Origin: Octadecabacter ascidiaceicola
GTDB lineage: Bacteria > Pseudomonadota > Alphaproteobacteria > Rhodobacterales > Rhodobacteraceae
Assembly: GCF_900185015.1 (NCBI RefSeq)
Contig: NZ_FXYD01000003.1
Location: 434,001-498,000, forward strand
Direction: 5' to 3'
DNA length: 64,000 bases
The notes below the pieces were generated by a model, which was not told where the DNA came from, searched no databases, and worked only from the letters and a program-made list of their open reading frames with translations. This document shows, in pieces, positions 45,981-54,378 of the stretch (positions within the stretch are counted from its first letter, which is position 1; each line of letters opens with the position of its first letter). The position numbers and the translations under genes were made by a program.

Positions 45981-46276
45981 GACGCCACCTGCCTTGCCAG
46001 AGATGGGCCGTTTGCATATTGTTGGTTGTAAGAAGACTTTTGAAATTGGCCGTTAAGGTGAGTGCCAGCTCTCTCAACGGTTGTTCATTGTCCGATATCC
46101 TAGCATCGCTGATTTCGAAGAAGTGGAAAGCCCGATTCTTGGGTCAGCCGCTCCAGAACAAAGCGCGATCCGCTTGTGTCAGATTTGTGCCAATAGGAAA
46201 CATGCGTTCCTGCATCGTTCTGCAAAGGTCTACATTTACCTGCATAGCAAGCGCCTTTGCCTATTGCTGTTTTTAC
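45981..46276. other. Intergenic region upstream of serC element
   Basis: No gene is seen. It probably contains the serC promoter. The part around 46170-46250 looks like a dispersed non-coding sequence (see findings). The open frame running through it into serC has no codon pattern of a gene. Confidence 0.4.
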
Positions 46277-46335
46277 TGGGGATATGTATGTCCGGCGGTG
46301 GGACACCCTTCCCCAACGAAGGGCATTTATCTGTA
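46277..46335 (+). ncRNA. serC RNA motif (leader element of serC-serA)
   Basis: Directly before the serC ribosome site are two hairpins in series: GTCC-(7)-GGAC with an extra U-A closing pair (about 46289-46305), and CCCTTC-(6)-GAAGGG (46306-46323), preceded by the stretch GGGGATATGTATG. The position and two-hairpin layout match the serC RNA motif described from Rhodobacterales genomes in front of serC. I judge this from memory of that motif, without a covariance check. The second hairpin is followed by CATTTATCTG rather than a T-run, so it is unlikely to be a terminator. Confidence 0.6.
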
Positions 46336-46347
46336 AGGATAGCAGAA

Positions 46348-47484
46348 ATGACTATACAACAACCGGCTACGCGGCCGGCGAATCCGCGTTTTTCATCTGG
46401 CCCATGCGCCAAACCCCCCACATGGACACTCGACGCACTGAAAGACGCACCGCTTGGTCGTTCGCATCGTGCTGCTGTGGGCAAAGACAAGTTGAAAGCA
46501 GCGATTGAAGGCACGCGTGACGTGCTTGGTATCCCTGCGAATTACAAAATCGGCATCGTTCCCGCGTCTGACACTGGCGCGATGGAAATGGCGATGTGGT
46601 CCCTTCTTGGCGAACGTCCTGTGCAGATGGTTGCATGGGAAAGCTTTGGCGCTGGCTGGGTTAGCGACGTTGTTAAGCAGCTGAAAATCGAAGCGAGCGA
46701 GCATGTTGCGGACTACGGTCACATCATCGACATGACGACCTTGGATTACGACCAAGACGTCGTGTTCACATGGAACGGCACGACGTCCGGCGTTCGCGTT
46801 TCGGGTGATCCGATCCCAGCGAACCGCGCTGGTCTGACGATCTGTGACGCGACTTCGGCTGCTTTTGCGCAGGACCTTCCATGGGAAAAACTCGACGTGA
46901 CGACGTTCTCTTGGCAGAAAGTTATGGGCGGTGAAGCCGCGCACGGGATGATTGTTTTGTCCCCGCGTGCAGTCGAACGCCTTGAAAGCTACACACCTGC
47001 TTGGCCCCTGCCGAAAATTTTTCGCATGACCAAAGGCGGCAAGCTGATCGACGGAATCTTCACAGGTGCGACGATCAACACGCCATCCATGCTTTGTGTT
47101 GAGGACTACCTGTTCGCGCTGAACTGGGCGAAGTCCATTGGTGGTCTTGATACTTTGCGCATGCGTGCAGATGCAAATGCCAACGCGATCTGGAACTTCT
47201 GCGCCACGCGCGACTGGATCGACAATCTGGCGGTCGACATGGCGACGCGTTCGAACACATCAGTTTGCCTGAAGTTCACAGACCCGCGCATCACAGACGG
47301 TGCTGCGTTTGCCAAAGCAATCGCCAAACGGCTTGAGGCCGAAGGCATTGCGCTGGACATCGGTGCGTACCGCGATGCGCCAGCTGGGCTTCGTATTTGG
47401 TGCGGTGCAACAATTGAGACATCCGACATCGAAGCGATGTTGCCGTGGCTCGATTGGGCGTTCCAAGCCGAAATCAACGCGTAA
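46348..47484 (+). CDS. serC: Phosphoserine aminotransferase
   Basis: 378 residues from ATG 46348, with AAGGAT upstream and just after the serC RNA element; a longer frame extending upstream to 46081 is non-coding. Makes O-phosphoserine from 3-phosphohydroxypyruvate and glutamate. PLP-binding Lys is in [20 protein letters not shown]. The N-terminus [20 protein letters not shown] and [17 protein letters not shown] are of the alphaproteobacterial SerC subfamily. First gene of a unit with serA. Confidence 0.96.
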   Translation: MTIQQPATRPANPRFSSGPCAKPPTWTLDALKDAPLGRSHRAAVGKDKLKAAIEGTRDVLGIPANYKIGIVPASDTGAMEMAMWSLLGERPVQMVAWESFGAGWVSDVVKQLKIEASEHVADYGHIIDMTTLDYDQDVVFTWNGTTSGVRVSGDPIPANRAGLTICDATSAAFAQDLPWEKLDVTTFSWQKVMGGEAAHGMIVLSPRAVERLESYTPAWPLPKIFRMTKGGKLIDGIFTGATINTPSMLCVEDYLFALNWAKSIGGLDTLRMRADANANAIWNFCATRDWIDNLAVDMATRSNTSVCLKFTDPRITDGAAFAKAIAKRLEAEGIALDIGAYRDAPAGLRIWCGATIETSDIEAMLPWLDWAFQAEINA

Positions 47485-47530
47485 CCAAATTTTCAATAAA
47501 ATTTGGGCTCAAAATCTTTGAAAGATTTTG
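47485..47530. repeat. Two perfect AT-rich inverted repeats between serC and serA
   Basis: CCAAATTTT-CAAT-AAAATTTGG (47485-47506) and CAAAATCTTT-G-AAAGATTTTG (47510-47530) are both perfect palindromes, three bases apart, in the 72-bp gap. The first could fold as a short hairpin, the second has almost no loop. There is no T-run after either, so simple termination is not expected. Confidence 0.7.
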
Positions 47531-47556
47531 CCGCCCCAACCTAAAGGACCAATATC

Positions 47557-49152
47557 ATGGCTCCCAAAGTACTCGTGTCTGATAAACTTTCCGAAACTGC
47601 CGTTCAGATCTTCCGTGATCGAGGCATTGATGTCGACTTCCAGCCGGACCTCGGCAAGGACAAAGACAAACTGGCTGAGGTAATCGGCCAATATGATGGT
47701 CTGGCAATTCGCTCTGCCACCAAGGTCACCGAAAAGATCCTAAACAACGCAACCAACCTTAAGGTAATCGCGCGTGCCGGTATCGGCACCGACAACATCG
47801 ACAAAGAGGCCGCGTCTAAGAAAGGTGTGATCGTGATGAACACGCCGTTCGGCAACATGATCACCACGGCGGAACACGCTATTGCGATGATGTTCGCTGT
47901 GGCGCGTCAAATTCCTGAGGCGTCCGAGTCCACGCATGCCGGTAAATGGGAAAAGTCCAAGTTCATGGGTGTTGAACTGACTGGCAAGACACTCGGCGTT
48001 ATCGGCGCGGGTAACATCGGTGGTATCGTTTGCGACCGTGCGCGTGGCCTGAAAATGAAGGTTGTCGCGTATGACCCCTATTTGGGCGAAGAAAAGGCCG
48101 ACAAAATGGGCGTTGAGAAGGTCGAGCTTGAAGAGCTGTTCGCGCGCGCTGACTTTATCACAATGCACGTTCCATTCACCGATCAGACGGCCAACATCCT
48201 TAGCCGCGAAAACATCGCCAAGCTGAAGAGGGGTGTGCGGATTGTGAACTGTGCGCGTGGTGGTTTGGTTGATGAAGAGGCCCTCGCAGAGGCGTTGAAA
48301 TCCGGCCACGTTGCAGGTGCTGCGTTTGATGTGTTCGCGGTTGAGCCTGCGACCGAGAGCCCACTTTTCAATCTGCCAAACGTTGTTGTGACGCCGCACC
48401 TTGGTGCGGCGACAACCGAAGCCCAAGAGAACGTGGCGCTTCAAGTTGCCGAACAGATGTCCGACTATTTGCTGACCGGTGCTGTCACCAACGCGTTGAA
48501 CATGCCGTCTGTGACTGCGGAAGAAGCCAAGGTTATGGGGCCGTGGATCGATCTTGCGGGCCACCTTGGTAACTTCACAGGTCAAATGACAGATGAACCG
48601 ATCCAAGCGATCAATATCTTGTTTGACGGTTCCGTTTCCGACATGAACCTCAACGCGCTGACGGCGGCGACAGTTGCTGGCATCATGAAAAAGGCGAATC
48701 CAGACACCAACATGGTTTCCGCCCCCGTGATCGCCAAAGAACGCGGTGTTAAGATCAGCACGACGAAGCAAGACAAGTCCGGTGCGTTCGATGGCTACGT
48801 TAAGGTGACTGTGGTTACCGCCAAGCGTGAGCGTTCGGTTGCAGGTACGGTGTTTAGCGATGGCAAGCCGCGCTTCATTCAGATCAAAGGCATCAACGTC
48901 GATGCCGAGATCGGTGCGCACATGGTTTACACAACCAACGAAGATGTGCCGGGTATCATCGGTACACTCGGTCAATCCATGGGCAAGCACAACGTCAACA
49001 TCGCGAACTTCACTTTGGGTCGTTCCGAGGCAAAGGGCGAAGCGATTGCTTTGCTTTATGTTGACGAACCGGTTCCTGCCGAAGCGCTAAAAGACCTCGA
49101 AGCAACAGATATGTTCACGCAAGTGAAGCCGCTGGCCTTCGACATTAAATAA
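47557..49152 (+). CDS. serA: D-3-phosphoglycerate dehydrogenase
   Basis: 531 residues, the long (type I) form. Oxidises 3-phosphoglycerate with NAD, first step of serine synthesis. NAD-binding VIGAGNIGGIVCDRARGLKM; catalytic Arg in NCARGGLVDE, Glu in FAVEPATESP, His in VTPHLGAAT. The C-terminal half contains the ASB-like intervening domain and an ACT domain (VPGIIGTLGQSMGKHNVNIA) that in this type can bind serine. Spacing of 72 bp from serC with palindromes between. Ends at a long-loop terminator. Confidence 0.97.
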   Translation: MAPKVLVSDKLSETAVQIFRDRGIDVDFQPDLGKDKDKLAEVIGQYDGLAIRSATKVTEKILNNATNLKVIARAGIGTDNIDKEAASKKGVIVMNTPFGNMITTAEHAIAMMFAVARQIPEASESTHAGKWEKSKFMGVELTGKTLGVIGAGNIGGIVCDRARGLKMKVVAYDPYLGEEKADKMGVEKVELEELFARADFITMHVPFTDQTANILSRENIAKLKRGVRIVNCARGGLVDEEALAEALKSGHVAGAAFDVFAVEPATESPLFNLPNVVVTPHLGAATTEAQENVALQVAEQMSDYLLTGAVTNALNMPSVTAEEAKVMGPWIDLAGHLGNFTGQMTDEPIQAINILFDGSVSDMNLNALTAATVAGIMKKANPDTNMVSAPVIAKERGVKISTTKQDKSGAFDGYVKVTVVTAKRERSVAGTVFSDGKPRFIQIKGINVDAEIGAHMVYTTNEDVPGIIGTLGQSMGKHNVNIANFTLGRSEAKGEAIALLYVDEPVPAEALKDLEATDMFTQVKPLAFDIK

Positions 49153-49156
49153 ATCC

Positions 49157-49213
49157 AATTGCCCCCGCTCTCGTAATTCCGGCGTGTTTGGAAACTACGG
49201 GTGGGGGCAATTT
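49157..49213 (+). terminator. Long-stem terminator of serA
   Basis: A perfect 10-bp AATTGCCCCC / GGGGGCAATT stem spans a 36-base interior which itself can pair (CGTA-a-TTCC with GGAA-ac-TACG). It starts four bases after the serA stop and is followed by TCATTT. Confidence 0.7.
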
Positions 49214-49265
49214 CATTTCGGGTTCTATTCCCCGCTCCAATCGCTACGGGCGAAAAGGATGATAG

Positions 49266-50045
49266 ATGTTGTATTGTGTCGGCGATGTTCACGGATTTAC
49301 CGGTCAGCTTGACCGCGCATTGCAGTTGATCGAAGCAGATGGCGGCGTCGATTCTCCCATCGTTTTCTTGGGCGACTATGTTGACCGTGGTCCTGACGCA
49401 AAAGACACAATCCAGACATTGATAGACGGGCAGACTGCTGGTCGTCCGTGGACCTGTTTGATCGGCAATCATGACCTTATGTTTTGGCGGTTTGTGACCC
49501 GTGGCATCACGCAGGATGCGCATATCGCGTCTGGAAAAGGGTGGCTGCACCATCGTTTGGGCGGCAATACGACATTGGCGTCCTACATTGGCGCGGAAGA
49601 TTTGCGGGCTGCGACTGGGCTCGATGGCTTCGCGATCGATGGTTTGGATCCGACACCTGCCGGTGCGTTGAATGCCCTACAAGAGCTGGCGCAAAAGGCG
49701 GTTCCGCAGAAACATCTTGATTGGATTGCTGAACAGCCGCGTTATTTCGAAACGCATGAGCATCTCTTTGTTCATGCTGGTCTGCGCGTCGGGGTTCCAT
49801 TGGCTGAACAAACCGAGGATGATCTGACGTGGATCCGTGGCGGTTGGATCGACAGTGATGCGGATCACGGGACCATGGTCGTGCACGGCCATACGGCGCT
49901 TGAATTTCCGCAACATCATGGCAATCGCATCAACCTTGATGCTGGGGCTGGATATGGGCGCACTTTGGTGCCTGCGGTTCTTGATGCGGGGAAATGGTTT
50001 ACGCTGGATGAGAAAGGGCGAACGGCCCTCACACCCAACGGTTAG
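49266..50045 (+). CDS. Metallophosphoesterase / PP2A-like serine/threonine phosphatase
   Basis: 259 residues. Phosphoesterase motifs: GDVHGFTGQLDRAL (GDxHG), LGDYVDRGPDAKDT (GDxVDRG), IGNHDLMFWRF (GNHD/E), and VVHGHTALEFPQHHGNRINL (GH). These give a di-metal centre and identify the ApaH/PrpE-like phosphatase group. Substrate (phosphoprotein or dinucleotide) is unknown. ATG 49266 has AAGGATG upstream. Located between serA and mnmH, 60 bp before the latter. Confidence 0.9.
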   Translation: MLYCVGDVHGFTGQLDRALQLIEADGGVDSPIVFLGDYVDRGPDAKDTIQTLIDGQTAGRPWTCLIGNHDLMFWRFVTRGITQDAHIASGKGWLHHRLGGNTTLASYIGAEDLRAATGLDGFAIDGLDPTPAGALNALQELAQKAVPQKHLDWIAEQPRYFETHEHLFVHAGLRVGVPLAEQTEDDLTWIRGGWIDSDADHGTMVVHGHTALEFPQHHGNRINLDAGAGYGRTLVPAVLDAGKWFTLDEKGRTALTPNG

Positions 50046-50105
50046 ATCACACTCATTCCGACAAGCGCCTTTCGGCTAAGTAGCCGCTGGGATAGACAGC
50101 GCAGT

Positions 50106-51158
50106 ATGCGAACAGCGTTCTCCACCCTTGGCGAAATTCTAAACCACGGATTTGACACCGTGATTGATGTTCGCTCGCCTGCGGAATTCGCAGAAGACCA
50201 TATTCCTGGCGCGATAAACCTGCCGTCACTAAGCAACGATGAACGCGCACGGGTCGGGACGATTTACGTGCAGGAAACGCCCTTTAAGGCCCGCAAGATT
50301 GGCGCGGCTTTGGTGGCACGGAATGTTGCGTCTTATCTGGATGGCCCTTTGAAGGATATGGATGGAGGTTGGCGACCACTGGTTTATTGCTGGCGGGGCG
50401 GGCAGCGGTCCGGATCATTTGCGTCCATTCTGACGCAGATCGGTTGGCGTGCCAAGGTGGTTGAAGGTGGATATCAGAGCTACCGTAACCTCGTTTATGG
50501 CGCTCTATATGAAGATGCGCTGCCGCATCGTTTGATCCTGCTTGATGGTAATACCGGCACCGCAAAGACCGACATTCTGCATCGTTTGAAAACACTCGGT
50601 GTTCAAGTCCTAGACCTTGAAGGTTTGGCGAACCATCGGGGGTCTTTGCTTGGGGGAATGGACGGCGGGCAACCTGCGCAAAAGGGGTTTGAGACCGCGT
50701 TGGCCTGTGCGTTGGCCCAGCTTGACCCTGCGCGCCCCGTCATCGTGGAAGCGGAAAGCAGCAAGGTCGGCGCACGCATTGTTCCGCCATCGCTTTGGAC
50801 AGCGATGAAGGATGCTCCGCGTATCGAAATTGAAGCTCCACTGGATGCGCGGGCACAGTACTTGGCGAATGCCTACGCCGATGTGAGCGCAAATTCTGAG
50901 GCACTCGCAGGTAAGCTTGAATATCTGCGCCGCCATCGTGGAAGGCTTGTTGATGACTGGAAAGCGCTACTAGAAACGGGTGCGTTCAAAGACCTTGCGC
51001 GGGCGTTGATCGAAGAGCATTACGACCCGACATATCGGTCTGGTCGATCGCGCAACGGCGCAGAAGTTTTGCAACGGTTCGAAACGGGTGCACTGGACGA
51101 GCAGGCGCGCGTCCAGCTCGCCGAGCAAATTGCTGCTTGGGTGAAAAGCGTTAGCTGA
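50106..51158 (+). CDS. mnmH: tRNA 2-selenouridine synthase
   Basis: 350 residues. Converts 2-thiouridine at tRNA wobble position 34 to 2-selenouridine (via geranylation), using selenophosphate. N-terminal rhodanese domain with catalytic Cys in YCWRGGQRSGSFAS; then a P-loop domain with LDGNTGTAKTDILHRLK. The late region PRIEIEAPLDARAQYLANAY is characteristic. Its 3' end overlaps the convergent selD-fusion gene by eight bases. That gene makes the selenophosphate donor, so the pair forms a tRNA-selenation module. Confidence 0.95.
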   Translation: MRTAFSTLGEILNHGFDTVIDVRSPAEFAEDHIPGAINLPSLSNDERARVGTIYVQETPFKARKIGAALVARNVASYLDGPLKDMDGGWRPLVYCWRGGQRSGSFASILTQIGWRAKVVEGGYQSYRNLVYGALYEDALPHRLILLDGNTGTAKTDILHRLKTLGVQVLDLEGLANHRGSLLGGMDGGQPAQKGFETALACALAQLDPARPVIVEAESSKVGARIVPPSLWTAMKDAPRIEIEAPLDARAQYLANAYADVSANSEALAGKLEYLRRHRGRLVDDWKALLETGAFKDLARALIEEHYDPTYRSGRSRNGAEVLQRFETGALDEQARVQLAEQIAAWVKSVS

Positions 51159-53286
51159 ACGTAACGCCACCGCCATCGGTGATTTCGCCAATGATCGCAA
51201 AGCCCGATGCGGCGTGCTTTTTGGCAATCGCTTCGGCTTCTTTGCGGGGGAGCGCGGCCAACAAGCCACCGGCAGTTTGCGGGTCAAACATCAAGTCGCC
51301 TCGGGCTGTATCGGGCGCGGTGATGCGCGTATCGTTGCGGTTGTCGGGAAACAACGACGAGCGAACGCCGGATTCAGCCAGCGCCAATGCGCCGTCAAGC
51401 AGCGGAACGTCATCCAACCGCACCGTCGCACCAACACCAGATGTATCGCAAATCCCAGCCAGATGCCCCGCCAGCCCAAAGCCTGTTACATCAGTCATAG
51501 CGTGTGCGTTCACTAACTTTCGTGCGATACCTTCGCTGCTTTGCGTCATCGATTGGTAGCAATTCAGCACGTGCGCCCCATACGCGAGGCGGCGCATTTC
51601 GGCGGCCAGTATCGTGCCTGATCCGATAGGTTTGGTGAGGACCAGAACATCGCCGACTTTCGCGCCAGCCAGTGTCACGGGGTCGTTTGTGCACAGGCCG
51701 GTGATGGAAAGGCCGATGGTCAAACCATCTCCCAGCGTGGTGTGGCCGCCAACAAGTGCTGCACCGGACAAGTTTTCGGAGATAGTCTGCGTGATCTCGG
51801 TGACCGTGCGTTCCTGTAGATCAGCCGACATGCGCGGCAGGGTTAGGGACAAAACCGCAGCTTGCGGATCAGCACCCATCGCCCAGATATCGCCCATTGC
51901 ATGGATTGCTGTGATCTTTGCCATCAGCACGGGGTCGTCTGTTACGGCGCTTAGATGGTCCGTCGTTAAGACCTGCAAGGCACCCCCTGTTTTCAGCAAG
52001 GCCGCGTCGTCACCGGCGAGCGGGACAATGTCCGCGCGGTCCGTCTCTGGCAAACGCGTAAGCGCGTTTTGTAGTGCATTCCGCCCTACCTTCGCGCCGC
52101 ATCCACCACACAACGGTGCGTCACCGAGCGCATCTTTCACGCCCGACGCGACACGCAGCGGCAATTCTGTTTCCATCTGAGGCAGCTTATCAAACTGGTT
52201 CATAAACGTGCGGTCGATGTGGTTTTTCCATTTCCACAAAAGCTTGCTACGCCGCGCTGTGCCCAGCTTTTCCGCAAGTGCCTCTTTCCCGCCAAGCGAG
52301 ATAAGTTTGAGGTAGTCTTTCTGTGGGTGGTAGTTGCGCATTTTTCCGCCAGATAGGCGGGCACGCAGGTTGTCGAAAAGATAGGGCGCCTCGCGGACCG
52401 CAAAGACACCCGCTTTGGGGCGCGGATCATGGGAAAGATGTGCGCAGTCGCCGACGGCAAAAACATCCGGATTGGAGGTTTGCAACGTCGGTCCAACGAT
52501 CAAGGATCCCTCATGCAGATCAAGGCCAATGTCGGCGACCCAATCATGGGGCCGCGCACCTGCGGCACCCGTTGTGAAGTCTGATGGAACCAGTGTGCCG
52601 TCGGTAAGTCGCACCGCATCTGGCAGAACTTCGGCGACGTCGGCGTGTTCCACCAAGGCAACGTTGAGTTCTTCTAGCGCAGCCAAAAGGCGGTTGCGCG
52701 TTGGTTCGTTAAAGCCGTCCAGCACTTCGCCGCGGTCAATCAAAGACACTTCGGAGGCACGGTCGCGCAGGGCGTATGCCATAGCCATCGCGAGTTCCGC
52801 ACCCGCAACGCCACCACCAATTACTGCGACTTTTGGGGCCACCGCGTTCGCATGATAATCATCCCAACGAGACGCAAAAACACCAAGCGGCTTGGCGGGA
52901 ATACCGTGTTCGGCAAATCCTGCGAGGGTCGGCATTTCAGAGGTGATGCCAACGTCAATCGCAGCGACGTCATAGGCGATGTTAGGGCGGTCAGATACGC
53001 TGATCGTTTTGGCGACAGGGTCAATCGCGACAGCCTTACCAGCGATCAGGCGTGCCCCCGCGAAACGGGCGAGTTTCACGAGGTCGATATCCAACTCGTC
53101 GCGGGTGTAGTGGCCCGCAACAAAACCAGGCAACATTCCGGAATAGGGCGCCGTGGGGCCAGGGTTGATGACGGTCAGGCGAACACCCGGCAGCGGGTTC
53201 ATACCCCAACTGCGCAGCACCAGCGCGTGGGTGTGACCGCCGCCAACAAGAACAAGATCACGGGTTAAGGGAATTGTTTGTTTCAT
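51151..53286 (-). CDS. selD: Flavoprotein-selenide, water dikinase fusion (SelD)
   Basis: 711 residues. Residues about 1-370 are an FAD/NAD(P)-dependent oxidoreductase of the NADH dehydrogenase-like type (LVLVGGGHTHALVLRSWGMN; KVAVIGGGVAGAELAMAMAY; VFAVGDCAHL). Residues about 380-711 are SelD: the active-site LCGGCGAKVGRNALQ contains the Cys and the Lys three residues on, as in E. coli Cys17/Lys20. The ATP-binding VPLAGDDAALLKT and VLTKPIGSGTILAAEMRR follow. It makes selenophosphate; the flavin part may supply reduced selenium (inference). The active-site residue is Cys, not Sec. No selA/selB is nearby, so its use here is probably tRNA selenation with mnmH. Confidence 0.93.
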   Translation of the reverse strand: MKQTIPLTRDLVLVGGGHTHALVLRSWGMNPLPGVRLTVINPGPTAPYSGMLPGFVAGHYTRDELDIDLVKLARFAGARLIAGKAVAIDPVAKTISVSDRPNIAYDVAAIDVGITSEMPTLAGFAEHGIPAKPLGVFASRWDDYHANAVAPKVAVIGGGVAGAELAMAMAYALRDRASEVSLIDRGEVLDGFNEPTRNRLLAALEELNVALVEHADVAEVLPDAVRLTDGTLVPSDFTTGAAGARPHDWVADIGLDLHEGSLIVGPTLQTSNPDVFAVGDCAHLSHDPRPKAGVFAVREAPYLFDNLRARLSGGKMRNYHPQKDYLKLISLGGKEALAEKLGTARRSKLLWKWKNHIDRTFMNQFDKLPQMETELPLRVASGVKDALGDAPLCGGCGAKVGRNALQNALTRLPETDRADIVPLAGDDAALLKTGGALQVLTTDHLSAVTDDPVLMAKITAIHAMGDIWAMGADPQAAVLSLTLPRMSADLQERTVTEITQTISENLSGAALVGGHTTLGDGLTIGLSITGLCTNDPVTLAGAKVGDVLVLTKPIGSGTILAAEMRRLAYGAHVLNCYQSMTQSSEGIARKLVNAHAMTDVTGFGLAGHLAGICDTSGVGATVRLDDVPLLDGALALAESGVRSSLFPDNRNDTRITAPDTARGDLMFDPQTAGGLLAALPRKEAEAIAKKHAASGFAIIGEITDGGGVTFS

Positions 53287-53343
53287 AAGAGCGTTCTAGC
53301 GCCTGATGTCGCCTTGAGCGAGAGGTACGTCTTCACAGCTCCG

Positions 53344-54378
53344 TCACTCGTAACCCGTCATTTCAAGATACCCGACACCAGCGTGTGACCCTTCAACGAT
53401 GATCGGCCCTTCCCAATAGGGAACTGACGTCGCCATCCACGATTTCGGGTTGAGGGCGTAAACATCTACATCAACGCCCCGTGCATCTAGCGTGACATTC
53501 CATTGCGTTGGAATTTGGCGGCCACCTACATCGGAAAACGAAACGGGATCGGCTTGGAATGCGCCGTCAGGATAGGCCGTTGTTTCGCCGTCAGGCGTGA
53601 TCCATGTCGCGGATGTGTAGTGGCTTCCGTTCTCTTGGCGCAGGCGAAAGCCCATCAGTTTTCCGTCGTCTAGTGACAGTGAAAACCAGTCCCAGCCGGT
53701 TTGATTTTCCGACAACGGTTGGGAGGACCATTCGCGATCCAGCCATGCATTTCCGGTAACATCGACTTCGCCGTCAGGCAGGGTCAACGTCCCGTCGATT
53801 TCGTAAAAGGGCTGCGAATAATAATAGGACGCCTGACCGTCAGCGGACTTCACGGAATAGCCTGCGTCGCCGTGAAAGATCAATGGCCCTTGCGCGGTGA
53901 GGTCCATGTCATATGCGAAATCTGGGCCGCTTGCCGTCATATTGAGGGTGTCGAAATCGGAACCGGCAAGCTGCCAATCGTCTATCCAAGCCTCAAAGGG
54001 TTGCGCCGTTACGCCCGCCTGCCCGATCCCGCCGCGTGCAAGGCGTTCGGTGACGTAATGATGGGTTGGCGTGGTGACGGCGGCGTGTCCCATCCAGATT
54101 TGCGGGGATGACCAGCCCTCACCTTCGTCGGGTGCCAATGCCGTGCGAAACAGTGTCCATTGCAGGCCGTAATGCGTTCCGTCGCCGTCTTGCAGGTTGG
54201 CTGTCAGGTACCACCATTCGATGCGGTAATCGGGATGCGGCCCGTGATCGGTTTCGAAGTCAAAGATCGCTGGACGTTCGGGTGTGGCGAAACCTTCAGA
54301 GGCGGTGCCGAGGCCCGCGAAGCCTTGGGCCGATGCTGCGCAAGGCAAAAGGAGGGGCAGGAGAATTCTAACGTTCAT
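53344..54378 (-). CDS. CrtC/AttH-like lipocalin protein
   Basis: 344 residues from ATG 54378, which overlaps the permease stop by 11 bases; it has a signal peptide (MNVRILLPLLLPCAASA). The two-lipocalin fold family (CrtC N-terminal and Lipocalin_9) is recognisable by DYRIEWWYLTANLQDGDGTH, WMGHAAVTTPTHHYVTERLA, AWLDREWSSQPLSENQTGWD and WFSLSLDDGKLMGFRLRQ. Despite the family name (hydroxyneurosporene hydratase), members beside ABC transporters usually are not carotenoid enzymes; a lipid or hydrophobic ligand is likely (inference). Third gene of the ABC operon. Confidence 0.87.
   Translation of the reverse strand: MNVRILLPLLLPCAASAQGFAGLGTASEGFATPERPAIFDFETDHGPHPDYRIEWWYLTANLQDGDGTHYGLQWTLFRTALAPDEGEGWSSPQIWMGHAAVTTPTHHYVTERLARGGIGQAGVTAQPFEAWIDDWQLAGSDFDTLNMTASGPDFAYDMDLTAQGPLIFHGDAGYSVKSADGQASYYYSQPFYEIDGTLTLPDGEVDVTGNAWLDREWSSQPLSENQTGWDWFSLSLDDGKLMGFRLRQENGSHYTSATWITPDGETTAYPDGAFQADPVSFSDVGGRQIPTQWNVTLDARGVDVDVYALNPKSWMATSVPYWEGPIIVEGSHAGVGYLEMTGYE

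Noticed and set aside
46081-46347. Upstream extension of the serC frame
   Set aside because: It crosses the serC RNA hairpins and lacks coding character; ATG 46348 has a ribosome site and matches SerC length.
47740-48990. Long minus-strand open frame (416 codons) opposite serA
   Set aside because: Antisense of a highly conserved gene; composition is a shadow of serA codons and there is no start signal.
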